Part shown: piece after piece, positions 1 to 11,773 of the stretch
Layout: each line of letters begins with the position of its first letter
Numbering within the stretch: position 1 is the first letter of the stretch
Assembly (NCBI GenBank): GCA_007115705.1
Contig: QXEO01000546.1
Coordinates: 6,412,124-6,476,123 of the forward strand
Source of the DNA: Dactylis glomerata
Lineage: Eukaryota; Streptophyta; Magnoliopsida; Poales; Poaceae
DNA: 64,000 bases
Direction of reading: 5' to 3'
Position numbers and translations under genes: made by a program
Notes under the pieces: model-generated
Told to the model about the DNA's origin: nothing
The model's database searches: none
What the model saw: the letters and a program-made list of their open reading frames with translations, nothing else

Positions 1-862
1 TCCGAATTTTTCCTTTGAGGTGGCGGGAAGAGGAATGTATCAAGGATGGCATGGACGCCCGGATTGCTCGCCATTTATCTCTGATTTCCCCCGCTCATTG
101 TAGGTCGCGTCTAAATAGCAATGGCTGCCATGATGAGACGATGTCGACGGTTTGGAGAGACAAGGTGCCGGCCGGCTGGGTCGGCGGTGCCGTCCTCTCA
201 GATCGAAATGCATTTAAGCATGTGCTAGATCTGAACAAAAATAACAGGGACAAGATGCTTGCTGGAACCAGTAGACTGCAATTTTAGAGTTGTATGTAGA
301 CAAACTGAAAATATTTATATTGAGCATATATATGAGTAGGTGCACAATGTGACTCGTGTTATGACTGACATGTAGAATGTACGAATCAAATGCATCGTGT
401 CACCTTGACATGACATAAAAATACGAAGGCACATATGTGCCCCTAACGAAATGCCTCTAATTTTGTACAGATGATCGTACTTAAACTTAATGCGAAGATT
501 TCTAGATCTTCGTTGCATCACTTTCGTACTATCATGAATGATGGCCCTGCTTTATTCGTGCCTTCGAGTGGGCTTTATATACACCCTCGAGAGGCAACTT
601 CTCCATATAGACCGGACACTAGACAAGTTTGAATACTTTTGTACCGAACTACATACAGTATATGTAATTGAAGAGAACGAATCACATGTGAATGGTATGG
701 CCGACCAAGTGAGCGACGAAGAACAAGCTGTCAAGTTATATTTTCTAGTTGTTTAAACCATAGCGATAGAACTAGGAGGCATCAGGAAAACATAACATCT
801 TTATTGTGATAAGAGCAGCTCATCGCCACAATCCTGTTCCCGTCTCAGGCCCATTCCTAGCT
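1..862. other. Unassigned left flank
   Basis: No gene is recognised here. A 90-codon plus-strand frame ends at 287 and its 3' part could be a terminal exon: there is an acceptor-like TTGTAG near 103 followed by an open frame to the stop. The peptide matches nothing I know. Around 570-580 a TATA-like TTTATATAC precedes a short open frame (538-756). Both are weak, and frames of this length are expected by chance. Confidence 0.2.
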
Positions 863-1172
863 ACAAATGGATAGTGGTCAGATTTAATTGCGGATTTAAT
901 TGGTACCAGCCGTCCTTACTATCTAATCCAATGGAGTATCTCTGTTCGGGATTATAAATATCGAGAGCTTTTCTAAAATATTTGAAATTATAAGGCGTAT
1001 CTTATTTATTGTCATATCTTTTTTAATGTATGTTCTCTTTTTTCTCTATCTTCTCTCATGCATGTAAAATTATTGGTGCATGCACTAATTAATGATAGAA
1101 GTTATGAATATTTTTGGTATTAGTAACTTGGCTAAAAGGCCTTATAATCCTGAACAGAAAGAATATGCTTTA

Positions 1173-2094
1173 GGCTGGCCATAGTGGATAGTATCATATA
1201 GTAGTATCATGCATATGATATTAGTGTATGATACTACCTCTATAAGATTAGTCACAATGCATAGTGTCATATATCATGTATACGAGACTAATATATGATA
1301 TCATCCCTACAATACATAGTATTATGTGGTAGTATCATAGTTGCATCGTATTTAATGCTTTGTAGAATCTCTAGGTAAATATGTGAACATGATGTATTTG
1401 CTAGTAGACTTTCTTGTTTTGCATGTCATGATACGGTATCATATTATAATACCACTCTCACCTCTCTCTTTATTAATTGTCATGCCACATCACATTTTTG
1501 CCTATGTGGCATGCATGATACTAGCTATGATACTCTCATTGTGACTAGTCTAATGGATGGTATTATGTGGTAGTATCATAGCATCAATATAATTATTGAT
1601 TTGTAGAATCTTAAGGCTAGTCATAGTGCATAGTATCATATAGGAGTATCATGAATATGATACTAGTATATAATACTACTTCTATAATGGAGGGTATCAT
1701 ATTATAGTATCATAGTGTCATTGTATTTATTAAATTATAGAATCTCAATGCAAAACAATGTACAAGATCTATTTAACATTAATTTTTTTTATAATATGTG
1801 CTATGATATAGTATCTACGTATGATACTCTTATTGTATCTCTTTTTCTTAATTAGCTGCCACATCAACATTTTAGTGGGCCTAGGATGCATGATACTAGC
1901 ACTATGGCTAGCCTAATGGAAACATGTGTACAAGATTTATTTGACATTATTTTTTTCTTGTAATATGCGCTATGATATAGTATCTACATACGATACTCTA
2001 ATGTTCTCTTTCTTCTTTAATTACATGCCACACCATCATTTTTGTAGGCCTAGATTGCATGATACTAACTAATATACTGGCACTATGGCTAGCC
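1173..2094. mobile_element. Nested Tourist-like (PIF/Harbinger) MITE cluster
   Basis: The left end reads GGCTGGCCATAGTG and the right end reads CACTATGGCTAGCC, its near-perfect inverse. The flanks are TTA (1170-1172) and TTA (2095-2097), the target duplication expected of PIF/Harbinger MITEs. The interior is filled with ATGATACTA-type motifs. Extra terminus copies lie near 1550 (GTGACTAGTC) and 1615, and a half copy occupies about 1917-2094. The block therefore looks like several copies of one family inserted into each other. No coding capacity is seen. Confidence 0.65.
1615..1913. mobile_element. Inner Tourist-like MITE copy
   Basis: This is a complete copy of about 299 bp inside the cluster. 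It starts GGCTAGTCATAGTG and ends CACTATGGCTAGCC, and is flanked by TAA (1612-1614) and TAA (1914-1916). It shares its right-hand half, around the GCTATGATATAGTATCTAC motif, with the half copy that follows it. Confidence 0.65.
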
Positions 2095-2245
2095 TTAAAG
2101 AGCTTTTACATTACTCCAAATAGTCCATGCTCTAGCCTCGAGTGCCAATGAAATCTGACCACTATCCATTGGATTAGATACTACCTTGTATTATATTGTT
2201 TAAATTAGCAATCAAATAGTCCAAATGGATGGCTGGTACTACCTC

Positions 2246-3012
2246 CATTCCGGTGTAAATGGCTTACGCATATCCCTAAGTTGCCAATTTAATTAATAAA
2301 ACAATAATTATACCATTAGAAACTAGAAGATTCAAACTTTTTAATGATATATATTTTATAATATATACCTTATATTATATTGTTTAAATTAGCAATCTAA
2401 GAACACGTGTAGGTCCTTTAAACTAGAATAGAGAGGTATTAATTTAAGGCAACTGTAAAAGTATGAGGGGCAACAGATAACAAAGTTGTGGAAGTCCATC
2501 GCCGTGGTAATGTTTTGGCCGATGCAACCGGTCAAAGTAGGTCCCAGAAAGCTGAGTTGGGTGCCTCCGTGTCGAGCCTACCTATGCAAGACTGTAACAA
2601 TTTTGACTTAATTTGATTAATTATTAATTCATACTCCATTAAAAAAAGATAAACATCTCGTATTTTTCTTGTGGTGAAGTGCCATGATGTTAGTATCTAC
2701 AGTATGTTGCCAAGAACATTCAGTTTAGGAACCAATCATGATTATGATAACTAAAGAACTATATAAGATCTAAGCGTCACAACGTAGTATCTGAAGTTTG
2801 TATGGAACTTATAGAATTGGATGGACCGATCAGGTGACCGAAAAAAATCTAAACGGATGCACAAGAACGCGTAATACATTTCAGCACTCCTTACAAAATC
2901 AATTAAATATTGCATTGGCGGGGCATCAACCAATACCTTTTGGCGCTTATAGCAGATTTAATGGAATGTACGGACTAGTTCACCCAAAAATCTAAACTGG
3001 GGAGGAAAGGCA
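2246..3012. other. AT-rich intergenic stretch
   Basis: Mostly AT-rich. The short open frames at 2751-2995 lie on both strands and resemble no family. I see no RNA gene, terminal inverted repeat or promoter here. Confidence 0.4.
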
Positions 3013-3022
3013 GGCGATATAT

Positions 3023-4606
3023 TAACCCGGACGTTTGGCTCCTGGGTGCCACCCTCCCCCATAAATCTACCGTTAAATGCTGCATTGAGATGGGACCAAA
3101 GTAAGTAGCGAAATGCACGAAAAATTGCTAAAAACACTATACGCGTGATATACTCAGATACCTGACTTCGCACAGCAAGCGGCAGTGTGCATTTATTGGT
3201 TGCAGGCGCAAGCGTCTTCAATCTCGTTGAATAACAGGGCGGAACAGAATCTCGAAATCGAAAACAAGCCGCCCTTCTTCTCCTTTCCCCTTCCTTCTCG
3301 GCTCCCCCTGCTAACACCTTGCCTCCGGCTCGTCGGAAATCGAGCGCCTCCGCGCCCCCTTTTCTTCTCCCCCGAACAGCTCGCGCTCCCTTGGCCTCGG
3401 TCAGTGGCAGACTGTGCGTCGGCGGCTGCCAAGAGCTCCTGCGCCCCCACCACCTGCAGACCTGTGCACACCCGGACTTGTGCTTCCATGCGGGTCCGCT
3501 CGAGCATCTCCCCCGGATCTTTTGTGGTTCCTTGCAGATATGGCAGCTTCCCAACCTGGATTTTTCTTGTTTATTTTATTTTTTACTTCTGTGTTTCCCT
3601 CTCTGTTTGTTCAAGATATCTAGCTCTTACTTTTTGGCCCTGTCCAGTGCACGATTATTGCAGATCGCGTGTTCCTGATCTAGATCCAGATTCGTTCTTT
3701 TTTCCAGATCCATGCTACATCCGTATCATGTTTCTCCATCCGTATCATGTTTCTCCATTGGAATTATGTTTTTTCTAGCCGATCTGTATTTTGCCGTTCT
3801 AGCTGAAGCTGATCTGTATTTTGCCCTTCTAGTCGATCTGTATTTTGTAGGATATATGAAGATCGTTTGCATATTCTGTTTTGGTGATCTACCAGAGACA
3901 TCTGTTTTTCTTAGATTTGTTTGGTAAGAACCAGGGTTCAACTTTTCAATTTTGCATTTTTCTTTCGCACCTGGCCGAGAGTCGTTAATTCAAGAAATTA
4001 AAAATATTTCGGACAAATTCAAATTATGATATTTAAATATTTTACCATAAAATAATCCCTTTACTTGGAATCGAACACAGAACCTCCAGTGACAGCAAAT
4101 ATACAAGAACCTCCGGTGACAGTAAATAGACAATAAACGATTATTGTAAAGATCAAGTTCTGATAGGGTAGTGGTTTTATCTCCCTACAATTGTATAAAC
4201 CCTCATTTTTTCAAATCTGAACGAAAATTTCAACCGAAATTATGATTTCTCCTTCCATAAAAATCTGTGGGCAACCAAGAGAGCTGTTGGAGGGAGACAT
4301 GGTGGTGAGAAACATACGTGAAGAACAGGAAGAACACTTACTATCAAAGGGGCAGGGTGCATTTAAGAAGGGAGGAATGAGTGAGGTGAGCTAGCGTGTT
4401 GTCTACCAGATAGCAACGGGAGGATTAATTTTTGTGCCACGGCTTTGCGTGCCGGACAGACCGGCCGGGCCCATCAGTACGGGTGACACACAATGCAATA
4501 CATGATAGAATACCTAAACTATACTGAAAGTAGTAGGTGGACCAGGGACAGATGTCAGCTAGAAATATGGGGGAGGGTGACACCCAGGAGCTCCTATGCA
4601 ATTCTC
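3023..4606. mobile_element. Candidate Pack-MULE with GC-rich gene-like cargo
   Basis: The ten-base sequence GGCGATATAT occurs directly at 3013-3022 and 4607-4616, a length typical of Mutator-type target duplications. Just inside are inverted repeats: CTCCTGGGTGCCACCCTCCC (within 3037-3063) and its complement, with one mismatch, at 4567-4593. The outermost 14-18 bases of the two ends do not pair, which is a weakness. The interior from about 3180 to 3660 is GC-rich and gene-like, followed by a T-rich stretch like a 5' leader or intron. Overlapping open frames on both strands (up to 198 codons) reflect GC content; none is a recognised protein. Grass Pack-MULEs are known to capture GC-rich 5' ends of genes. 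Confidence 0.5.
3712..3850 (+). repeat. Short direct repeats inside the candidate Pack-MULE
   Basis: ATCCGTATCATGTTTCTCC occurs twice in tandem (about 3719-3757). GATCTGTATTTTG then occurs three times (3781, 3810 and 3834) with TTCTAG spacers. Such repeats are common in leader introns of grass genes; no function is claimed. Confidence 0.6.
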
Positions 4607-4616
4607 GGCGATATAT

Positions 4617-6780
4617 CTACTATATACTAAAAGCACAATACGGGGTTATATTTTCGAGACACCACGTTAATCCACATATACTAAAATAATTTGAGTCGTT
4701 GATCTTGATTATAATGGTTGAGATTTAAAGCTTCAAAAGTTAAGTTAAGTAAATTGTGTACAACCTGTCACGTGTACGCGTATGTCTCATTGGGCACAGA
4801 AAAAAAAATCCAAAACTGATATTGTTACGTACTAGAAGCAAACTCCAAAGTTGATTGGTAATGAAAAAAAACACAAAGCTGATCGTTGCGATTTGATTTT
4901 TGCTTGTCCGTGTGTCCTCTTGTACGAGTACTCAGCCTACTCGGTGCACAAAAATATGGTGGCAGTTTGGCGGAAAAATGTAATGATTTGCAGTAAAACG
5001 TAGTTTCTAAACGTATGTAAAGTGATGTGTATGTATATATACATATTATTACCTAATATATTTTTAAATAAAGCAATTTCATGGCTCACAGGTTTTTAAA
5101 ATAGTATGAAGTCGTAAACAGATGCGTACATAGGTATATATACATATTATTACCTAATATTTCTTAAAATAAAGTAATTTCATGGTTCACAGGTTTTCAA
5201 AATTGTATAATGTTAATTTCTAAAAGTACAATATTCTCACAAAAATGAAAAATCGACACTCTAATCATGTAGGCCGTCTTCATTAGAAGACCACGATCGA
5301 TAAGTCTTCATAACCATACCTAAACTATACACACGCCAATAAATATTCATAATTGTACCAAGATAATCACAATAATTTCTTGGTGCACAAGATATAAATG
5401 AGACGCGCACGATTTCTCCTTATAATATTGCATGATATTTTAGAAAGTAAGCTAGATAGGAGTTTTCTTGAGTTGATGGTTATAGTCTATTGGAACAATC
5501 AGTGACAAATGAAAGAGAGAGATTAAACTGTGAAAGAAGGAGGAATCTTGGGTGTACATAATTAGGCAATTGCGTAAATACAAAAAACACGGTCACTATT
5601 ATCAAAATATAAATACCACAGAAACCATGTTTCTGGATAGAAGAGGTCGAGTGTTTGATTGACAGGGTTCGAATCTTTTAAAAAAATTACACCAAACTAG
5701 AAATGAAAATATATACTTTGGGTCCTAATTAAATGGAACATTCAATAACACTGAATAAATAATATGGGACAGATAGTGAGGTAAATTTAAATTTATTCCA
5801 AATACAATATCAAATACACTTGAGACATATGACCATTAGTTTGATATTTTTGAAATGACGCATTTGTGATATTGTTTTTATAGTATCACTGGTAGTTGCA
5901 AAATCATACTATGTCATACCACACTTTGTCATAATACATAATTACAAATAATTTCAGAGTCAATAGGCTAAGTAATTAAATAGTAAAGATGTCGCCCTCG
6001 CATTTGAGAGAGCCACCTTGCTAGTTTCAACAAAATCAGCACATTTTTTTTTGAAAACTTTCATCACTAAATTTGCATGAATTTGAAGATGGAAAAGATG
6101 CATACAAGAGGAATAATATCTTTCTGACGATGTCTAACCATTTGCTAGGAATTGAACGAGATGAATATGCAAATAAGAAATAACAATATTCGATCTATCA
6201 TTGGTTTGATAAAAAATCTTGTATAAATACTATAAAGTTTGTATGAAAAATACTTCGATCCTCAAAGATCTCCAATCATGTCGGATCCTAGTACCCGTTG
6301 ACTAGATAATTTAATTGTGGCATTGGAACAATATATTTTATCATCCAAAATATGAACTCCTTTTTCTAGTATTTTTGTGTCATTTTGTCTTCACCGTAGA
6401 TCGGCCCATCTTCAGAACCGACACGCTATGGAGTGCGGAAACCTCTCTTACACTGCAACTAACGCAAATCTGCAACTCCCTTCTCTGTGCCGGCTCACCT
6501 CCACTAAAAGGCATCACCGGGATCATCTCCTGTCCGGCTTTCCGGTTTTTTTTTTATTAAACCCAATAAAAAATTGACGTTTAATTTACTAGTTTGGAAA
6601 TAAAATTTGTTATTGGGGACGTTTTGAATTCGGAACCTGAGATTTTCGAGCCAAAATTCTGATGTATGTAAGTTTGAAAGGTGATTGAACCACTTCAGCC
6701 GACACGTGTCATCTTCTGTCATGTAAATCCTGTTGGGTTTTCTCCCGGTCTCCGGAGAGGATTAAATTACTGTGATCGTG
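4617..6780. other. AT-rich intergenic stretch
   Basis: No gene is recognised. It contains the tandem duplication listed separately at 5029-5215. The short frames at 6315-6722 overlap on both strands and resemble no family. Confidence 0.4.
5029..5215 (+). repeat. Two-copy tandem duplication, about 100 bp
   Basis: The block beginning ATATACATATTATTACCTAA and ending with CACAGGTTTT occurs at about 5035-5100 and again at about 5137-5200 with a few substitutions. The period is roughly 102 bases. Confidence 0.7.
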
Positions 6781-6930
6781 TCGAGTCGCCGTCTTGCAGT
6801 GGGCCCATAAACAGAGTCTTTCTTTATCCGGCCCATCCAAACGAGGCGCGGGGCCCCAAGTCCACACCGCGGAGGCAACGCAGGCGCCACGCCGGGAAAA
6901 CCTATACGCCGCTCAAAGCGGCCCAATCTA

Positions 6931-7066
6931 CTCGCGCCGCTCACCCCTCCGCGCACGTGGGTTGCTTTAATTTTCGCGCTATGGGCTGGGCCCATAGTCC
7001 TCGCGCCGCTCATCCCTTCGCGCACGCGGTTGCTTTAATTTTCGGGCTATGGGCTGGGCCCATAGC
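6931..7066 (+). repeat. 69-bp tandem duplication with site II motifs
   Basis: The unit starting CTCGCGCCGCTCA and ending CCCATAG is present at 6931-6999 and 7000-7066. Each unit carries a GCGCACG core, a TTTAATTTTCG stretch and one copy of the palindrome annotated below. The duplication doubles the number of TGGGCC elements upstream of RPL10. Confidence 0.8.
6979..7065. promoter_or_regulatory. Paired TGGGCC palindromes (site II-like)
   Basis: CTATGGGCTGGGCCCATAG occurs at 6979-6997 and at 7047-7065. Each is a perfect palindrome of 8-bp arms around a 3-bp centre and contains TGGGCC/GGCCCA on both strands. Site II elements (TGGGCY), bound by TCP factors, are a known hallmark of plant ribosomal protein promoters, which fits the RPL10 gene about 630-700 bp downstream. 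More GGCCCA-type motifs lie at 6800-6860 and 7445-7465. Use by RPL10 is inferred. Confidence 0.55.
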
Positions 7067-7145
7067 CTGATTTTTAAAGCAAATGTATGCTACTTTTTTC
7101 TATTTTTTCTTTTTTCTTTTTTTTGTTTAGTTTCTTAATTTTTGT

Positions 7146-7400
7146 TTAAAGTTCAAAATTTGTTCAGATTTCGAAATTTGTTCAGATTCCGAAATTTGTT
7201 CAAATTTCAAATTTTGTTCAAATTTCAAAATTTGAACAAATTTCGAATTTTGTTCAAAAATCAAAATTTGTTTAAATTTGAAATTTTGTTCAAAATTAAA
7301 ATTTGTTCACAACTTTAAAAAATTTAAATTTTGTTCGAATTTCTAATTTATTTAATTTAAAATTCATTCAAATTTGATTTTTTGTTCAAATTTTAAAAAA
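7146..7400. repeat. AT-rich TTTGTTCAAATTT fuzzy repeat
   Basis: About ten imperfect units of TTTGTTCAAATTTCAAA and their inverse alternate in this stretch, including self-complementary pieces such as CAAATTTCAAAATTTG. Similar low-complexity DNA is common in grass transposons. No coding capacity is seen. Confidence 0.7.
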
Positions 7401-7695
7401 GCAAAACAGAAATAAAAAAAGAAAAAAGAAGAAAAAGAGAAAGAGAGAACATGGGCCGCCGGCCCACTAAACCGCTGCGTGGTGGGCGTTGAGCGGCGCT
7501 TCCGCCCCGCGCCGCTTTAAGCGGCGTACAGGAGCTCCCCGCCACGCCCACGCCACTCCTGTTTCTGTCCCGATCCGTCTACAAAACCTCCCCTTGAGCC
7601 CTACTGCTCCGGTGTTTCCTCACGCCGCCGCCGTCGCCTTCTCCTTCGCCTCCGTCCTCGCCTCCCTCCTCCGGCGCCTCGCCACCGCCTCCGCC

Positions 7696-10600
7696 ATGGG
7701 GAGACGTAAGACCGCTCAAATCCCTTCCCTCCCCTCTCCTTGCTTGTGTTGTGCGTGTAGCCTCGCTGCGTTTCGATCCGTGCGATGAGTGTTTGCGGCC
7801 GTGCGGTAGGGTTTCGTCTTCGTGCCTAGGTCTTGCGTGCACTGTGGACGCGAGGCGAGGTCCGATGGCTTGCGACCTAGTTAGGGTTTTACTTTTTGCC
7901 TACCGATGACGAGTTTCCCGGATGCTTACCATCTCTGTGCGCGTATGGTACGTGTACTGTTAGACCTGTCTGTTCTGCATCTATTTCCAGTAGCCGCCTC
8001 GTCAGGCAACGTGCTGCTATGGTTCGTACTGGGTGGTTTTCGTGTATACCCATGTTGTCTGCTGTAGATTACGGGGGCTTTTGTCAACTATATGTGGTCT
8101 AGACGAATTTGTGGCATCAATCTTGTAAGTTTTGGCTTCAATTTATAGAAACTTCAGTTACGTGGTTCCAAAATGGGATCAATGTAGGCATTGTGTCTAC
8201 TGTCTAGTGAGCTTTGTTCTCGGGTCATGATTTTTGGCAGAATTTACATTATCTACGTTATGTATGCTGTAATTATTGTGCCAAGTATGCAAGCTGTTAA
8301 CTGTACACTGTCTTGTCTGAGTAATAAGGTGGTGTTTTCTTCATCTGCTGTTATTTTTACACTTCTTTCCATGATTTTTGCGTCTTACAGTTGGTATTAA
8401 GAATTGATTGTTACGTTTGTACACACTTCATTGGTTAAGGCTGTAGACTGTAGGATCTCTGTACTGTGTAGAGAACCTGTATATGGCAGATATTTGTGAG
8501 ATGTATTAAGTTGATTTCTACTTGTGCTTTGTCTCTGTGCCTAGGTCTTGCCTGATCTTGCACCTGCTGCTCTGAGTTATTGTTTTATTTTTTGCCTACT
8601 GATGATGAGATCCCAGTTATCGCCATCTCTGTTTATAAGTGGTTAGGGTAAAGTTAGATGGAAGCCATGCTCATTCCATTAGACTTCTCGGGTTTTGTGG
8701 AGAACGTTTTTGTTTTTTCTCCTTGTTGTGTGTTGTAGATTATGGGGTTTTGATCAACTCTGTGTAGACAATTATGTGCCATCAATGACAAGTTCATGGT
8801 TGCTTAGCTTCTCTGTTCGGCGTATGGTTCGGGTGAAGTTAGACTTGTCAATTCTGTATCTGTTTTCAGTTGGCGCCTCGTCTGCAACGTGCTGCTATGG
8901 TTCCTACAGGATGTTTTCCGTGTTTACCCATGTTGTGTGCTGTAGATTACGGGCTTCTGGTCAACTCTATGGTCTAGACGAATTTGTGGCATCAATCTTG
9001 TTAATACTGTGTAAGTTTTGGGTTCAATCTCATAGAAACAGTAACGTTGTTCCAAAGTGGGATTAAGGTAGGCATTGTGTCTAGTGAGCTCTGTTCTCGG
9101 GGTCTTGATTTTTGGCAGAATTTTGATTATCTACGTTATGTATGCTGTAATTGTTATGCCAAGTATGCAAGCTGTTAACTCTACATTGCCTTGTCTGTTT
9201 TTCTTCATGTGCTGTTATTTTTATCACTTCATTCCATGATTTTTGTGTCTTACAGTTGGTACTAAGAATTCATTGTTACCTTTTGTACACACTTCATTGG
9301 TTAAGGCTGTAGACTGTAGGTTCCCTGTTATCTGTAGAGAACCTGTATATGGCTGATAATTGTGAGATGTATAAGTTGATTTCTACTTGTGTTTTGTCTC
9401 TGCCCAGGTCTTGCCCTTGGTGCTCTGAGTTATTGTTTTATTTTGCCTACTGATGATGAGTTCCCAGTAATCGCCATCTCTGTGTATACGTGCTTCGGGT
9501 GAAGTTTGGTGGAAGCCATGATCATTCCATTAGACTTATCTGGTTTTGTGGAGAATGTTTTTGGTTTTTCTCCTTGTTGTGTGCTGTAGATTATGGGGTT
9601 TTGATCAACACTGTCTAAGACAAATATGTGCCATCAATTTTGTTAATATTGTGTTCATTTTGTCCTCGACCTTTTAGAAACTTCAGTAATAGTGTTGGCA
9701 AAAGGGGATTAGGGTTAATAGTGTTGGCAAAAGGGGATTAGGGTTGCATTGGAAATTTTGCTCTTGCGGTCATTTCTTCGTGATGTTTAATAGTGTGATT
9801 TTCGACATGTAACTCATGCTGTGATGCACACAGTATACACTGCTCTATCTCTGATTTATTTTATTCATGGGTCTAGTCTAATGTGAATCAGTATACAAAG
9901 TTAGGATATCTTTGTTGTTAGGTTTCAAATGTAATTATTATGTCTGAGGAATAAGATGGTATTCTACCTGCGCTGTTATCTTTATCACATTTTTCATGAT
10001 TATTGATTTTTTTGTTAATGTTGGTATTAAGTATTAAACATTTCCTGCTGTGCACATTTTATTGGTTAAGGCTATAGCTATTAGGATCACTCTAACTTTT
10101 AGAGAATCTGTAACTGATAGAAATTTGTGAGATGTATTAAGTTGATTAATACATGTGCTGCTGTCTATGGAATGCTTATGACCACAGTTTTGTTGTCAGC
10201 TTCTGTACACACTCGAATACTGTTTATAAACTTATAAGCCTAGTGAGAAATTTGATTAGAAGCGTCTGCCTGACATGTCATTCAGTTTGACTAGTTTTTC
10301 TCTGATCGAACCTGAATAATTTTGTAAAGTAGATCTGAGATTGATCTCTGTGGTTATGAAAAAAATCTTCTTAATATTTGTTGCTGTTAATTGTGTGACC
10401 TGCATGTGCATTTCATTAGATTTTATATAATTTTGATCATTTGTCCTCATCAGGACCTGCTAGGTGCTACCGCCAGATCAAGAACAAGCCATACCCCAAG
10501 TCAAGGTACTGCCGTGGTGTCCCTGACCCGAAGATCAAGGCATACGACAATGGGATGAAGAAGAAGGGAGTGGATGAGTTCCCCTCCTGCGTCCACCTGG

Positions 10601-11773
10601 TCAGCTGGGAAAAGGAGAACGTCTCCAGCGAGGCTCTTGAGGCTGCACGTATTGCTTGCAACAAGTACATGACCACGCATGCCGGCAAGGAAACGTTCCA
10701 CCTGAGGGTCAGGGTCCACCCATACCATGTCCTTCGTATCAACAAGATGCTTTCATGTGCCGGGGCTGATAGGCTCCAGACTGGAATGAGGGGTGCTTTT
10801 GGGAAGCCTCTGGGTACCTGTGCTCGTGTGGCCATTGGCCAAGTCCTCCTTTCAGTGCGCTGCAAGGAGAGCAATGTTGCTAACGCTGAAGAAGCCCTCC
10901 GCCGTGCCAAGTTCAAGTTCCCTGGCCGTCAAAAGATCATCCGCAGCAGGAAGTGGTATGTTTGAAATATGTTGTGTGCCTTTTGAACTTGCTGGTTTTT
11001 CATTGTGTTACTGAAACGTTGTCAGATGACTTGTTTGTGGAGTTGCTAATTTGTAGCTGATTGTTCAGGGGTTTTACCAAGTTGAACAAAGAAGATTATA
11101 TCCAGTACAAGAGTGAGGGAAGAATCGTGCCTGATGGTGTCAACTGTAAGGTGATATATTTTTGCCATCCTAAAATCTTAATGTTTGCTTCAGCGTTATC
11201 CTACTAGATTGTGCAATTTAAAGAAATTACACTTGAAATATCTTAAGCCTGCCTCTTTGTGTCCTGTAATCATTTTGAATAACTGCTGGGTTGTAAACTC
11301 TTTACATCCCTGGGGGCGTAGGTAAACGTTGTAAGAAACCTTGTTTGGCTTCTATAAAATGGAGCTGGGACGAGGCCCTGTTGATTTTAAATAAAATCTT
11401 ATATGTGTTGCTTAATTGCATTTTACTTTCTTACTGATTGGTTTAATTAGTTATGTGCTTCAGTTTAATGTTATGTATGTTACATAATATATTCTGATAT
11501 TTGTAAGGTGTTAAATTTTTGTTCTGCGCTAAAATATTGATGTTGCTATTTTATTTTATTGTAAGATATAGAAAAGGTTGAACTTGAGCAATAATAGTTT
11601 TGACATTGAATTTTATAATCTTTACACTGGTTGCTGTTATATCGAAATTCTATCTGCTTGCTGATTGAATGTTACACCATCTCATACTGTTTCTTCTTCC
11701 ATCTCTTGTGCAGCTGCTTGGCGTCCATGGTCCCATTGCAGCGCGTGCCCCTGGGCAGGCCATCATGGCTTGA
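7696..11773 (+). CDS. RPL10: 60S ribosomal protein L10 (uL16, QM-like)
   Basis: Large-subunit ribosomal protein of the uL16 family, which sits near the peptidyl-transferase centre and is needed for late 60S maturation. Exons: 7696-7705, 10454-10955, 11069-11150, 11714-11773; phases 1, 2 and 0 all match and every intron is GT-AG. The product is 217 aa. It begins MGRRPARCYRQIKNKPYPKS, the family's invariant N terminus, and contains KLNKEDYIQYKSEGRIVPDG and LLGVHGP. The C terminus ends GQAIMA, slightly shorter than the roughly 220 aa usual in plants; the nearby VNCK replaces the VNAK I would expect. The start is fixed by the ten-base first exon, whose last base joins GA of exon 2 to give Arg4. 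The leader (about 7560-7695) is pyrimidine-rich with no TATA box, as in other ribosomal protein genes. Intron 1 is 2748 bp and highly repetitive. The reading frame looks intact. Confidence 0.95.
7888..10150 (+). repeat. Multiply duplicated blocks in RPL10 intron 1
   Basis: A long block repeats at about 8010-8785 and 8889-9640; for example GTGCTGCTATGGTTC lies near 8010 and 8889, and CCAAGTATGCAAGCTGTTAA recurs at a similar distance. A shorter block (GCCTAC-GATGA-GAG to TGTAGATTA-GGG) occurs near 7890-8120, 8590-8780 and 9440-9630. A third, weaker copy of the GGTTAAGGCT segment lies near 10065. Much of the intron is thus derived from one ancestral segment of about 0.7-0.9 kb. Confidence 0.8.
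9687..9744 (+). repeat. Perfect 29-bp tandem repeat in RPL10 intron 1
   Basis: The unit starting TAATAGTGTTGGCAAAAGGG and ending TTAGGGT occurs at 9687-9715 and 9716-9744 without a mismatch. This suggests recent slippage or duplication within the intron. Confidence 0.9.

Larger units (their letters stand above)
6904..7530. mobile_element. Inverted-repeat-bounded block in RPL10 promoter
   Basis: TACGCCGCTCAAAGCGGC at 6904-6921 is matched by GCCGCTTTAAGCGGCGTA at 7513-7530, an 18-bp inverted repeat with one mismatch. Between them lie a 69-bp tandem duplication, two perfect palindromes and an AT-rich fuzzy repeat. I could not find a target duplication, so a MITE-like insertion is an inference. 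The alternative is a local inverted duplication of promoter DNA. Confidence 0.4.

Noticed and set aside
2958..3778. Overlapping open frames of up to 198 codons on both strands
   Set aside because: They lie in GC-rich DNA where stops are rare, overlap each other antisense, and show no domain. Explained as cargo of the candidate Pack-MULE.
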